DNA of 14,294 nt, taken from positions 1-14,294 of the forward strand of contig CALCCW010000118.1 in assembly GCA_937900185.1 (NCBI GenBank), in the 5' to 3' direction. The notes beneath the pieces were generated by a model. That model saw only the letters and a program-made list of their open reading frames with translations. It did no database searches and was not told the origin of the DNA. Both the position numbers and the translations under genes were made by a program. This DNA is from QQUK01 sp913009765. Its GTDB lineage: Bacteria; Zixibacteria; MSB-5A5; GN15; FEB-12. Position 1 is the first letter of the stretch. The number at the start of each line of letters is the position of its first letter. Positions 7,890 to 14,294 of this stretch are shown piece after piece.

Positions 7890-10028
7890 ATGAAAAATTA
7901 TAAAATTTTCTTTTTGCTCATAGCTGCCCTCGTTATGTTTACTGCAGCAGCATCTATACACGCACAGGATGTTGATAATCTCAAATATCCTAAAATAAAC
8001 AAGTTAGAAATACCCAATGTCGACCAAGTAACTTTGGATAATGGCATTCGTGTGTATTTATTACAAGATAAATCTCTTCCTGTTTTGAAAGCATCTGTCA
8101 GAATGAACACCGGTTCTTTTTTAGAACCTGCTGATAAAATTGGTTTAGCATCTATATGTGGTTCAGTCATGCGTACCGGTGGAACAAATAAATGGTCAGG
8201 TGATGAAATAGATGAAAAACTTGAAGCTATCGGCGGGTCTGTTGAAACATCTATCGGCTTAGAATCCGGCAGAGCATCTGTAAATGTTCTCAGTGAATTT
8301 ACAGATTTAGGACTTGACATACTTGCTGAAGTTCTTCGCAATCCTAAATTTGAAGAAGATAAAATTGACCTTGCAAAAGTGCAGGAACGTTCATCCATTT
8401 CTCGAAGAAATGATGACCCACAGGCTATCGCATTTCGTGAGTTCAAAAAAGTAATTTATGGTGCTGACTCACCATACGCTCGTACTACTGAATATGCGAC
8501 AATTGATGCTATCACTCGTGATGATTTGGTTGATTTTCATGCTAAATGGTTTAAACCTCAAAATATGCAAATATCTATTTGGGGTGATTTTGATAAAAAA
8601 GATATTTTAGCAAAATTAAATAAGTATTTTGGTGACTGGAAAAAAGAAGGTGATATCGTTCCATCACTCCCTCAAGTTGATTATAAATTTGAAAACAAAG
8701 TGTATTATATACAAAAAAACGATGTTAACCAAACAAATATAGTTATTGGACATATTGGCGGTTATGTAACTGATAAAGATTATGGTGCTTTAATTGTCAT
8801 GAACAATATCTTAGGCGGCAGTTTCGGCAGTCGCTTGTTTAATGCTGTTCGTTCACGAGAAGGACTTGCATATGCTGTATTTGGAAGTTATACCGCAAAA
8901 ATTAAGTACCCGGGTATTTTTGTCGGTTTTGTTTCAACAAAATCTGAGACAACGGTCAAGGCTATCAAAGAGATGATAAAAGAGATGAAACGTATTCAAA
9001 CTGTTCCACCGACAAAAGATGAAATGAAACTGGGTAAAGACAGCTATCTTAATTCATTTGTCTTTAATTTTGATTCAAAAGCTGAGGTTGTCAATCGGTT
9101 GATGGATTATGATTTTTATGGACTTCCGGCTGATCATCTTTTTAAAGTTAAAGAAGATGTTGAAAAAGTAACTCCTGAAGACGTTATTAAAGCAGCTAAC
9201 GATAATCTCAGATTTGATGCATTGCGAATTGTTGTCGTAGGTAACGGTAAAGATTTTGAAATGCCTTTAGACCAAATGGGACTCGGTGATGTTGTAGATA
9301 TTGACATTACTATTCCATCAGGTGAATCAAAAAAAGAACTTGCTGTCACATCTGAAAACTTAAAAAAAGGTATGGCACTCATTGATAAAGCTGTTCAAGC
9401 TGCCGGAGGTTTAGATGCTGTAAAAGGTATTAAGTCTATTTCTAAAAAAGGTACCGTAACTATTGTCGCGCCTCAAGGAGAAATGGCTCTTTCAGTTGAA
9501 GATATATCTGTATTTCCTGACAAATCAAAACAGGTAGTTTCATTTATGGGACGGGTGATGAATACTGTTCGTAACGGTAATACCGGTTGGAAACCCGGTG
9601 CCGCAGGAATTTCTGCTATGTCGGAAGATGATATAATTTCTGATGACAAAGATAATAAACGAAAAACTATTTTGATTTATCAAAGCTCTGACGACCCATA
9701 TTATCAAGCAGTTTATGATGGCAAAGGTGATGTTGGCGGAACAGCAGTTGACTATGTAACTCTTTTAGATACTGATGGTGAAAAAATCTGCCGTTTAGGT
9801 ATAACTTCTGATGGTATTTTACTCAGTAAAGAATATTGGGGTAAAAGTGCTATGGGTACTGATGGAAATATTTTAGAGATTTATTCAGCACTTGCTGAAC
9901 ATAACGGTGTTCAGTTTCCTATGACCACTGTTAGAAATATGAACGGTACAAAAGTCGGTCAAATTGATTGGACAAGTTTTTCAACAAATGGCGATATTCC
10001 GGCATCTACATTTGATAAACCTGAATAA
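7890..10028 (+). CDS. M16 peptidase-like non-catalytic chain with C-terminal LolA-like domain
   Basis: Exported 712-residue partner of the upstream M16 chain. The signal peptide MKNYKIFFLL...ASIHA is probably cut before Q26. M16 domains span roughly 40-460. Where active chains have HxxEH, this one reads GLASICGSVMRTGG (85-98), so S88, G91 and S92 replace His, Glu and His and no zinc can bind there. The substrate-binding Arg/Tyr pair is intact as R321 and Y328 in AVRSREGLAY. After about 490 comes a domain beginning ALIDKAVQAAGGLDAVKGIKSI, with a GTVTI strand and VRNGNTGW. This resembles the LolA/outer-membrane-lipoprotein-sorting beta fold often fused to such chains; its role is not known. GAGGA (7876-7880), 9 bases before the ATG, sets the start. 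It is co-transcribed with the catalytic chain and followed by a strong terminator. Confidence 0.9.
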   Translation: MKNYKIFFLLIAALVMFTAAASIHAQDVDNLKYPKINKLEIPNVDQVTLDNGIRVYLLQDKSLPVLKASVRMNTGSFLEPADKIGLASICGSVMRTGGTNKWSGDEIDEKLEAIGGSVETSIGLESGRASVNVLSEFTDLGLDILAEVLRNPKFEEDKIDLAKVQERSSISRRNDDPQAIAFREFKKVIYGADSPYARTTEYATIDAITRDDLVDFHAKWFKPQNMQISIWGDFDKKDILAKLNKYFGDWKKEGDIVPSLPQVDYKFENKVYYIQKNDVNQTNIVIGHIGGYVTDKDYGALIVMNNILGGSFGSRLFNAVRSREGLAYAVFGSYTAKIKYPGIFVGFVSTKSETTVKAIKEMIKEMKRIQTVPPTKDEMKLGKDSYLNSFVFNFDSKAEVVNRLMDYDFYGLPADHLFKVKEDVEKVTPEDVIKAANDNLRFDALRIVVVGNGKDFEMPLDQMGLGDVVDIDITIPSGESKKELAVTSENLKKGMALIDKAVQAAGGLDAVKGIKSISKKGTVTIVAPQGEMALSVEDISVFPDKSKQVVSFMGRVMNTVRNGNTGWKPGAAGISAMSEDDIISDDKDNKRKTILIYQSSDDPYYQAVYDGKGDVGGTAVDYVTLLDTDGEKICRLGITSDGILLSKEYWGKSAMGTDGNILEIYSALAEHNGVQFPMTTVRNMNGTKVGQIDWTSFSTNGDIPASTFDKPE

Positions 10029-10045
10029 CTCATACTGTACAAAAT

Positions 10046-10076
10046 AAAAAAAGCCTGCATTTGCGGGCTTTTTTTT
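10046..10076 (+). terminator. Intrinsic terminator of the M16 operon
   Basis: GCCTGC (10053-10058) pairs with GCGGGC (10063-10068), including one G-T wobble, around an ATTT loop. It is flanked by 7 A on the left and 8 T on the right (10069-10076). It begins 18 bases after the stop codon of the second M16 gene. Confidence 0.92.
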
Positions 10077-10119
10077 ATTATGAGAAGATGTTATTACCTA
10101 TTTACAGATATCTTACATA

Positions 10120-10147
10120 TTGACAAAGATGTATTTTTTCCTATATT
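10120..10147 (+). promoter_or_regulatory. Sigma-70-type promoter upstream of the cohesin/dockerin-like gene
   Basis: A perfect TTGACA (10120-10125), a 16-base spacer and TATATT (10142-10147, 5 of 6 bases of the consensus) form the best promoter match in the window. Transcription would begin near 10154, leaving a leader of about 90 bases before the ATG at 10245. It follows directly after the M16 terminator, so the downstream gene has its own start of transcription. Confidence 0.6.
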
Positions 10148-10244
10148 TAAATAATACATATCACTTCCACACCTTTTAATGTGAGAAACTAATAGAATAA
10201 TTGGTAAATATAATAAACGAACTGTAAATTGTTAAGGAATTCTT

Positions 10245-11165
10245 ATGTCAGTTAGATTATTGTTTAGCCTATTGCTGTTTTTATTTATTTTTCATACATC
10301 TGTGTTATCTCAGTCACAAACTCAAAACAGTCAGTTAGAAATTGTTATGGTTATCCCAGACACTCTTGTCTCGACCGGTGAAGAGTCAGGACTATTGAAT
10401 ATTTATATTGATAATTTTCAAACAGAGATATTTGGATTTCAATTTGTATTGCGGTCAAACCGTCCCGATTTAGTAAAGTTTGATTTTTCAGGAACAGGTT
10501 TTGAAACTTCCGGCACACTTGTTGAAGGGTTTGAGTATAAAGAGGCTATTGATAAAAAAGGTGACCAAAGTGAATACTGGTTTCGATGTATTGCTGATAT
10601 ATTTAGTATCCCCGGTAGTATTGATGGCATTTTACCTCAACAGGGCGGTATTGCAATAAAAATACCGTATACTACGACTAATGCTCCCGACACAACTTTA
10701 TCACTCACTTCGACTTTGACAATTGAAATTCCAACTGATTTTTCTGATCCGGTAGGCAATTCAATTGGAGTTATTGCTGACACTGTTGTTGATACAACTT
10801 ATTATAGTTGTTCGCTTTGGGTAGGAAATTCCTGCAGTACTTGGGTTGAAGTTATTGATACTTCCTTGGGTTATGATTTAGTGCAATATGATTCTACTGT
10901 AGTGGGATTATTAGACCCAGATATAGTATTAGTTATAGAAGGGTCATTAACTCTTGATATATTGAATTGCGATTTAAATGGAAGTGGTGAGATAAATCTT
11001 TCCGATTTAGTTTGTCTCATTGATTATATGTTTCGACCGGAAGACCCTTTTAACTGCCCACTTTTATATTGTGATACTGATTTAAATGGCACTATAAATA
11101 TATCAGATTTAGTATTTTTGATATCATATATGTTTAATTCCGGTCCTCCCCCACCGGATTTATAA
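10245..11165 (+). CDS. Secreted protein with cohesin-like region and dockerin-like tandem calcium repeats
   Basis: A 306-residue exported protein with no recognisable enzyme domain. The signal peptide MSVRLLF...TSVLS is cut about before Q23. The middle (about 30-235) is beta-rich, starting with ETGEESGLLNIYIDN-like spacing (visible as STGEESGLLNIYIDN) and FGFQFVLRSNRPDLVKFDF. This recalls cohesin-type beta sandwiches but is weakly diagnostic. The C-terminus (242-306) holds two 12-residue calcium loops of dockerin type, DLNGSGEINLSD (243-254) and DTDLNGTINISD, each followed by a helix LV-LI-YMF. Cysteines bracket the repeats and could form disulphides. The tail closely resembles that of the next gene. 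AAGGA (10234-10238), 6 bases before ATG, supports the start. No cellulosome is implied: such tails are common in Zixibacteria-like genomes, probably for attachment or sorting, and their function is unproven. Confidence 0.8.
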   Translation: MSVRLLFSLLLFLFIFHTSVLSQSQTQNSQLEIVMVIPDTLVSTGEESGLLNIYIDNFQTEIFGFQFVLRSNRPDLVKFDFSGTGFETSGTLVEGFEYKEAIDKKGDQSEYWFRCIADIFSIPGSIDGILPQQGGIAIKIPYTTTNAPDTTLSLTSTLTIEIPTDFSDPVGNSIGVIADTVVDTTYYSCSLWVGNSCSTWVEVIDTSLGYDLVQYDSTVVGLLDPDIVLVIEGSLTLDILNCDLNGSGEINLSDLVCLIDYMFRPEDPFNCPLLYCDTDLNGTINISDLVFLISYMFNSGPPPPDL

Positions 11166-11194
11166 AAAAATCGCAAAATCTACTCTTTTTAATT

Positions 11195-11222
11195 TTGTAT
11201 TGCAATATCTCATATTTATAGT
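11195..11222 (+). promoter_or_regulatory. Possible promoter of the S8 protease gene
   Basis: TATAGT (11217-11222) matches 5 of 6 bases of the -10 consensus, but the -35 at the right distance is only TTGTAT (11195-11200, 16-base gap). A better -35-like TTGCAA (11200-11205) pairs with a poorer TATGTT (11222-11227). No terminator is visible between the preceding stop codon and here, so read-through from the upstream gene is also possible. Confidence 0.35.
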
Positions 11223-11272
11223 ATGTTATGAATTAGTACAAATCATAACGTTCTAAACAACAAAGGTATATT

Positions 11273-13669
11273 ATGCCAAAGAGATATGCGTCCGTTTGTT
11301 TAGCGTGTATGGCATTGGCGTTTTCGCTTTTATTTGCTCCAATCGCTTCTTACGCTAAAAATTTTGAACTCAAAAGAGTAGTTTTACCAAAACCGATTTA
11401 TCAAACAATTCCCAAAAATCTTAACACCTCAGAAATTGTCGTCAAATTCAAAGAAGGGACCAATCAGCCTAAATTCTCCAATAACGGCTTTGCAAGTTCA
11501 ACCTCTGAATGGGACAATTTAAACAAAATTATATCATTTAAAGGTAAACCCCTACCGATTAAACAACATTTTAAACAGTCAAAAGAAGAACTTGATGAAA
11601 TGAGACAAATCGGTATGAAGCGTTCAGGGATACAACTTCCTGATTTATCACTATATAACCGAATTGATCTTGATGAATCAATGACAGATGATGAAAAATT
11701 AACAAAAATAAATGCTCTCAATAAATTAGATATAGTTGAAACAGCTTATTTTCCACCACAACCTGAACTTGCAACAATCAGCAATACGGAAGAAACACAA
11801 GTTACTCCAGATTTTGAGTCCGGTCAGTATTATTTAGAATCTGCCCCTACCGGAGTTGATGCTAAATATGCTTGGGGGGTTCCCGGAGGCAGAGGTGAAA
11901 ATATAAAAGTTGTTGATATTGAAGGCAACTGGATAGAAACCCATGAAGATTTACATGGCGGAGTAGATAATTTTCATATAGCCGGCAGTGTAATAAATGA
12001 TGCAGGATGGTGGAACCATGGCACTGCTGTTTTAGGTGAAATTGCTGCTGACTCTAATACCTTTGGCGTGACCGGTATTGCTTTTGGAGTTGATTTAGGA
12101 ACAGTATCTATCGGGTCAATGACTACCGCATCGGCAATTAATACTGCTGTAAATAATTCTGATACCGGAGATGTTATTTTAATAGAACTGCATGCTCCAG
12201 GTCCTCATTATGATTATGAATCTCGTGATGACCAACAGGGTTATGTATGTATGGAATATTGGCAGGAGAATTTTGATGCTATATTACAGGCGACTGCAAT
12301 GGGTCGAATTATCGTTGAAGCTGCCGGTAATGGTGCGGAAGATTTTGATAATGCTATAATTTATGGTTCTTTATTTGATCCAAGTTATCGATTCTCGGGT
12401 GCTATTATTGTCGGAGCTTCAAGTGCTGAACATGTTCCGGCATCATTCACTAATTATGGTCAGCGAGTTGATGTACACGGATTCGGTACATGGGATGTAT
12501 ATTCTTTAGGATATGGAGATTTATATGGTTCAAGTGTGGATAATTATTACACATCATCATTTGCCGGTACATCATCTGCCTCACCAATTATTACCGGTTC
12601 TTGTGCTGTACTACAAGGTGTCAACAAAGCAAATCATGGTAGGGTATTAGATCATAACGAAATCCGAACACTTTTAACAGATTATTCTACACCACAGTCA
12701 GCATCATCAAAACATATTGGTCCTCTTCCCGACTTAAAAGGAGCCGTTGACCAAATCATGGGGATATCTTTTGTAGCTGATACAACTTTCGGTTGGGCTC
12801 CACTTGATGTTCAATTCTCAGCTTCATCCGGTTTATCAGTTGATAGCTGGAAATGGGATTTTGGAGATGGTGATTCTGCGTTTACCCAATCTCCTTTACA
12901 TTCATATTCGGGAAAAGGTATCTATTCTGTAGGTGCTGAAATAGATGCCGCCGGAGATATTCGTCAATTAACAAAATCTAATTATATTGTTTCTCTTGCA
13001 GATACTATACGAGCTGAGTCAGTTATTGCTGCACCGGGAGAAAATGTTGAACTTTTTATTTCTTTAAACAATACCGTTCCGGTAAGTTCAATAGAAATAC
13101 CTATTGAATATCCCGGAGATATTCCAATGACCTTTGATTCATTTTCCACGATAGGATGTCGTACCGATTACTTTGAAGAACAGGGCTTTATTCAACTTGA
13201 TCCCTTCAATAAACGTTTCACAGTTTTATTAGTTGCCTCTAATTCTTATACATCCCCAGATCTTCCTTCAGGTGACGGACCTATATTAAAACTTAACTTT
13301 ACAACAAGTCTTACATCAAACATAGGTGATAGTGCAAGTATTATTACCGACGGTTATAATACTAATCGACCAAAAGTTGAGTCTCAATTTGGTAATTATG
13401 ATGTAAAATTTTCAAACGGAGCTATTACAATAAGTTGTTGTACCGGTATCAGAGGAAATGTTGATGGAGATGCTCTTGATATTATAAATATCTCTGATAT
13501 AGTATATTTAATCAATTATTCATTTGGTTCTCCCCCAGGAGCGGAACCACCTTGTTTTGAAGAAGCAGATGTTGACGCATCAGGTGCACTAAATATTTCT
13601 GATCTTGTTTATCTCATATCGTATTCATTTGACAACCCATCAGGACCGGCACCTTTGAACTGTTATTAA
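11273..13669 (+). CDS. Secreted subtilisin-family (S8) serine protease with PKD, cohesin-like and dockerin-like C-terminus
   Basis: A 798-residue exported serine endopeptidase. The signal peptide ends near SYA (28). A propeptide-like region follows (about 50-190, SEIVVKFKEG). The S8 catalytic domain (about 195-495) shows D215 in VVDIEGNW, H249 in NHGTAV, oxyanion N353 in AAGNG and S434 in FAGTSSASP, so the triad is complete. A PKD domain (about 498-578) has the diagnostic WKWDFGDGD and HSYSGKGIYSV. Next is a beta-rich, cohesin-like domain (about 580-720). Last come two dockerin-like calcium loops, DGDALDIINISD (731-742) and DVDASGALNISD (766-777), bracketed by Cys722/723, Cys761 and Cys797. 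The first loop has D where Gly is usual. AAAGG (11262-11266) supports the start. The module order suggests a protease displayed or anchored outside the cell; substrate unknown. Confidence 0.93.
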   Translation: MPKRYASVCLACMALAFSLLFAPIASYAKNFELKRVVLPKPIYQTIPKNLNTSEIVVKFKEGTNQPKFSNNGFASSTSEWDNLNKIISFKGKPLPIKQHFKQSKEELDEMRQIGMKRSGIQLPDLSLYNRIDLDESMTDDEKLTKINALNKLDIVETAYFPPQPELATISNTEETQVTPDFESGQYYLESAPTGVDAKYAWGVPGGRGENIKVVDIEGNWIETHEDLHGGVDNFHIAGSVINDAGWWNHGTAVLGEIAADSNTFGVTGIAFGVDLGTVSIGSMTTASAINTAVNNSDTGDVILIELHAPGPHYDYESRDDQQGYVCMEYWQENFDAILQATAMGRIIVEAAGNGAEDFDNAIIYGSLFDPSYRFSGAIIVGASSAEHVPASFTNYGQRVDVHGFGTWDVYSLGYGDLYGSSVDNYYTSSFAGTSSASPIITGSCAVLQGVNKANHGRVLDHNEIRTLLTDYSTPQSASSKHIGPLPDLKGAVDQIMGISFVADTTFGWAPLDVQFSASSGLSVDSWKWDFGDGDSAFTQSPLHSYSGKGIYSVGAEIDAAGDIRQLTKSNYIVSLADTIRAESVIAAPGENVELFISLNNTVPVSSIEIPIEYPGDIPMTFDSFSTIGCRTDYFEEQGFIQLDPFNKRFTVLLVASNSYTSPDLPSGDGPILKLNFTTSLTSNIGDSASIITDGYNTNRPKVESQFGNYDVKFSNGAITISCCTGIRGNVDGDALDIINISDIVYLINYSFGSPPGAEPPCFEEADVDASGALNISDLVYLISYSFDNPSGPAPLNCY

Positions 13670-13702
13670 TATATTTACTTATAGGAAAATTAGGAAAAGA
13701 TA

Positions 13703-14128
13703 ATGAGAACCTACAAAACTTTATTATGCATTTTACTTTTGGTATTTGGATTTAATTCTATTTACGCTGTTTCAAATCAATCATTACAAAATGTTCCATC
13801 GATTACATTTCTTAAGATAGACTCGTCAGGCTCTATTTATATAGAAGGGGAGTTATCAACTTCTGCTGCTTTAGGCAATGAAATTGGGGCTTCTTTCAAT
13901 TTTTTTGAATCTCAAAAATCATCACTTTATCTTTCTGATCCCCAGAAGGAACTACGAGTGGAAAAGACAATACATGACAAGATTGGTAATTCACATGTAA
14001 AGTTTAGGCAGTTATTCCATGATATTCCGGTTGTTACCGGACAGATATTTACACACTTTGATAAAAACAATAAAATAAATACTGTAAACGGTTCATTGGT
14101 AAGAGATATTAGCGTTGACTATATCCCT
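13703..14128 (+). CDS. Probable thermolysin-type (M4) metalloprotease, N-terminal propeptide fragment
   Basis: Only the first 142 residues are genomic. MRTYKTLL...FNSIYA is a Sec signal peptide of about 22 residues. The region VKFRQLFHDIPVVTGQIF and the following HFDKNNKINTVNG (about 100-131) match the FTP (fungalysin/thermolysin propeptide) pattern, which inhibits and helps fold M4-type zinc peptidases. The catalytic HExxH domain, and perhaps a dockerin-like tail like its neighbour's, would lie beyond the contig end. AGGA (13692-13695), 7 bases before ATG, sets the start, and the 33-base gap suggests co-transcription with the S8 protease. From 14129 the frame reads into adapter, so the residues SEERRVGKECRSRWSPYH and the stop at 14188 are artificial. 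Fungalysin (M36) or another FTP-bearing family is possible. Confidence 0.72.
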
Positions 14129-14186
14129 AGATCGGAAGAGCGTCGTGTAGGGAAAGAGTGTAGATCTCGGTGGTCGCCGTATCATT
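14129..14186 (-). other. Illumina P5/TruSeq universal adapter, reverse complement (contamination)
   Basis: These 58 bases, beginning AGATCGGAAGAGCGTCGTGT and ending GCCGTATCATT, are the exact reverse complement of 66-123. Their translation SEERRVGKECRSRWSPYH is a recurrent artefact tail in protein databases. Genomic sequence ends at 14128. The adapter supplies the false end of the last gene. Confidence 0.98.
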
Positions 14187-14294
14187 AAAAAAAAAAAAAA
14201 AAAAATAAACATCAATAAGCTTAGACAATATATAAAAAACAACATAATTATGACTCATCAGTACACAACACACGACTATTATACTACTACATCC
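14187..14294. other. Non-genomic poly-A run and junk end
   Basis: Nineteen A (14187-14205) follow the adapter directly, then about 89 bases of low-complexity, AT-rich sequence with no coding signal. This is the pattern of reads running beyond the end of a short library molecule. It should be trimmed together with the adapter. Confidence 0.9.

Noticed and set aside
7898..8446. 182-residue open frame on the minus strand
   Set aside because: It lies wholly inside the second M16 gene, has no family resemblance or ribosome-binding site, and mirrors the coding bias of the real gene.
10969..11165. Cellulosome component
   Set aside because: The calcium loops are dockerin-like, but no carbohydrate-active enzyme, scaffoldin or true clostridial cohesin is present, and such repeats are widespread outside cellulosomes.
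11174..11197. CAAAAT-N12-ATTTTG as a terminator after the cohesin/dockerin-like gene
   Set aside because: The six-base AT-rich stem is too weak and is expected by chance here, and no T tract follows.
66..14186. Apparent long inverted terminal repeat, as in a linear element or transposon
   Set aside because: The repeated 58 bases are sequencing adapter with homopolymer outside, not genomic DNA, and no transposase or replication gene is present.
14187..14205. Poly-A tail suggesting a transcript or retroelement
   Set aside because: It directly follows the adapter and is mirrored by poly-T outside the left adapter, so it is a read-through artefact.

Overview
This window is one assembled contig of AT-rich bacterial DNA (positions 124-14128) whose two ends are sequencing artefact. 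A 58-base Illumina P5/TruSeq universal adapter sits at 66-123 and its exact reverse complement at 14129-14186. Outside the adapters lie a poly-T run (left) and a poly-A run (right), followed by low-complexity junk. The first and last genes are therefore truncated by assembly, not by biology.

The gene content suggests a Gram-negative member of the FCB group, most like Candidatus Zixibacteria or a neighbouring candidate phylum. The reasons are paired two-chain M16 peptidases with signal peptides, abundant secreted proteases, a short-form alpha-glucan phosphorylase, and secreted proteins ending in a PKD / cohesin-like / dockerin-like module with tandem 'N(I/L)SD(L/I)V' repeats. This placement rests on protein style only and needs a database search. 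No rRNA, tRNA, CRISPR array, transposase or phage gene was seen.

Layout. (1) 124-1281, plus: C-terminal part of a large secreted metzincin-type zinc protease, ending at a perfect 13-bp hairpin terminator shared with the converging gene. (2) 3389-1363, minus: a two-gene operon of 6-phosphofructokinase (mixed-substrate signature) and a LOG-family nucleotide phosphoribohydrolase. (3) 3573-6131, plus: alpha-glucan (glycogen/maltodextrin) phosphorylase, divergent from the phosphofructokinase across a 183-bp AT-rich intergenic region. Together these two point to glycogen breakdown feeding glycolysis. (4) 6364-10028, plus: an operon of two exported M16 peptidase chains. The first has the zinc motif HxxEH but lacks the Arg/Tyr substrate-binding pair. 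The second lacks HxxEH but keeps the Arg/Tyr pair and carries a C-terminal LolA-like domain. (5) 10245-14128, plus: three consecutive secreted-protein genes. These are a cohesin-like/dockerin-like protein with no enzyme domain, a subtilisin-family (S8) protease ending in PKD, cohesin-like and dockerin-like parts, and the N-terminus of a probable thermolysin-type (M4) protease, cut off in its propeptide.

The right half is thus an extracellular/periplasmic proteolysis region and the left-centre is central carbon metabolism. No clearly new defence or mobile system is present. The most interesting signals are the complementary split of active-site residues between the two M16 chains, the shared calcium-loop tail on neighbouring secreted proteins, and a perfect 17-bp hairpin without a T tract after the phosphorylase gene.
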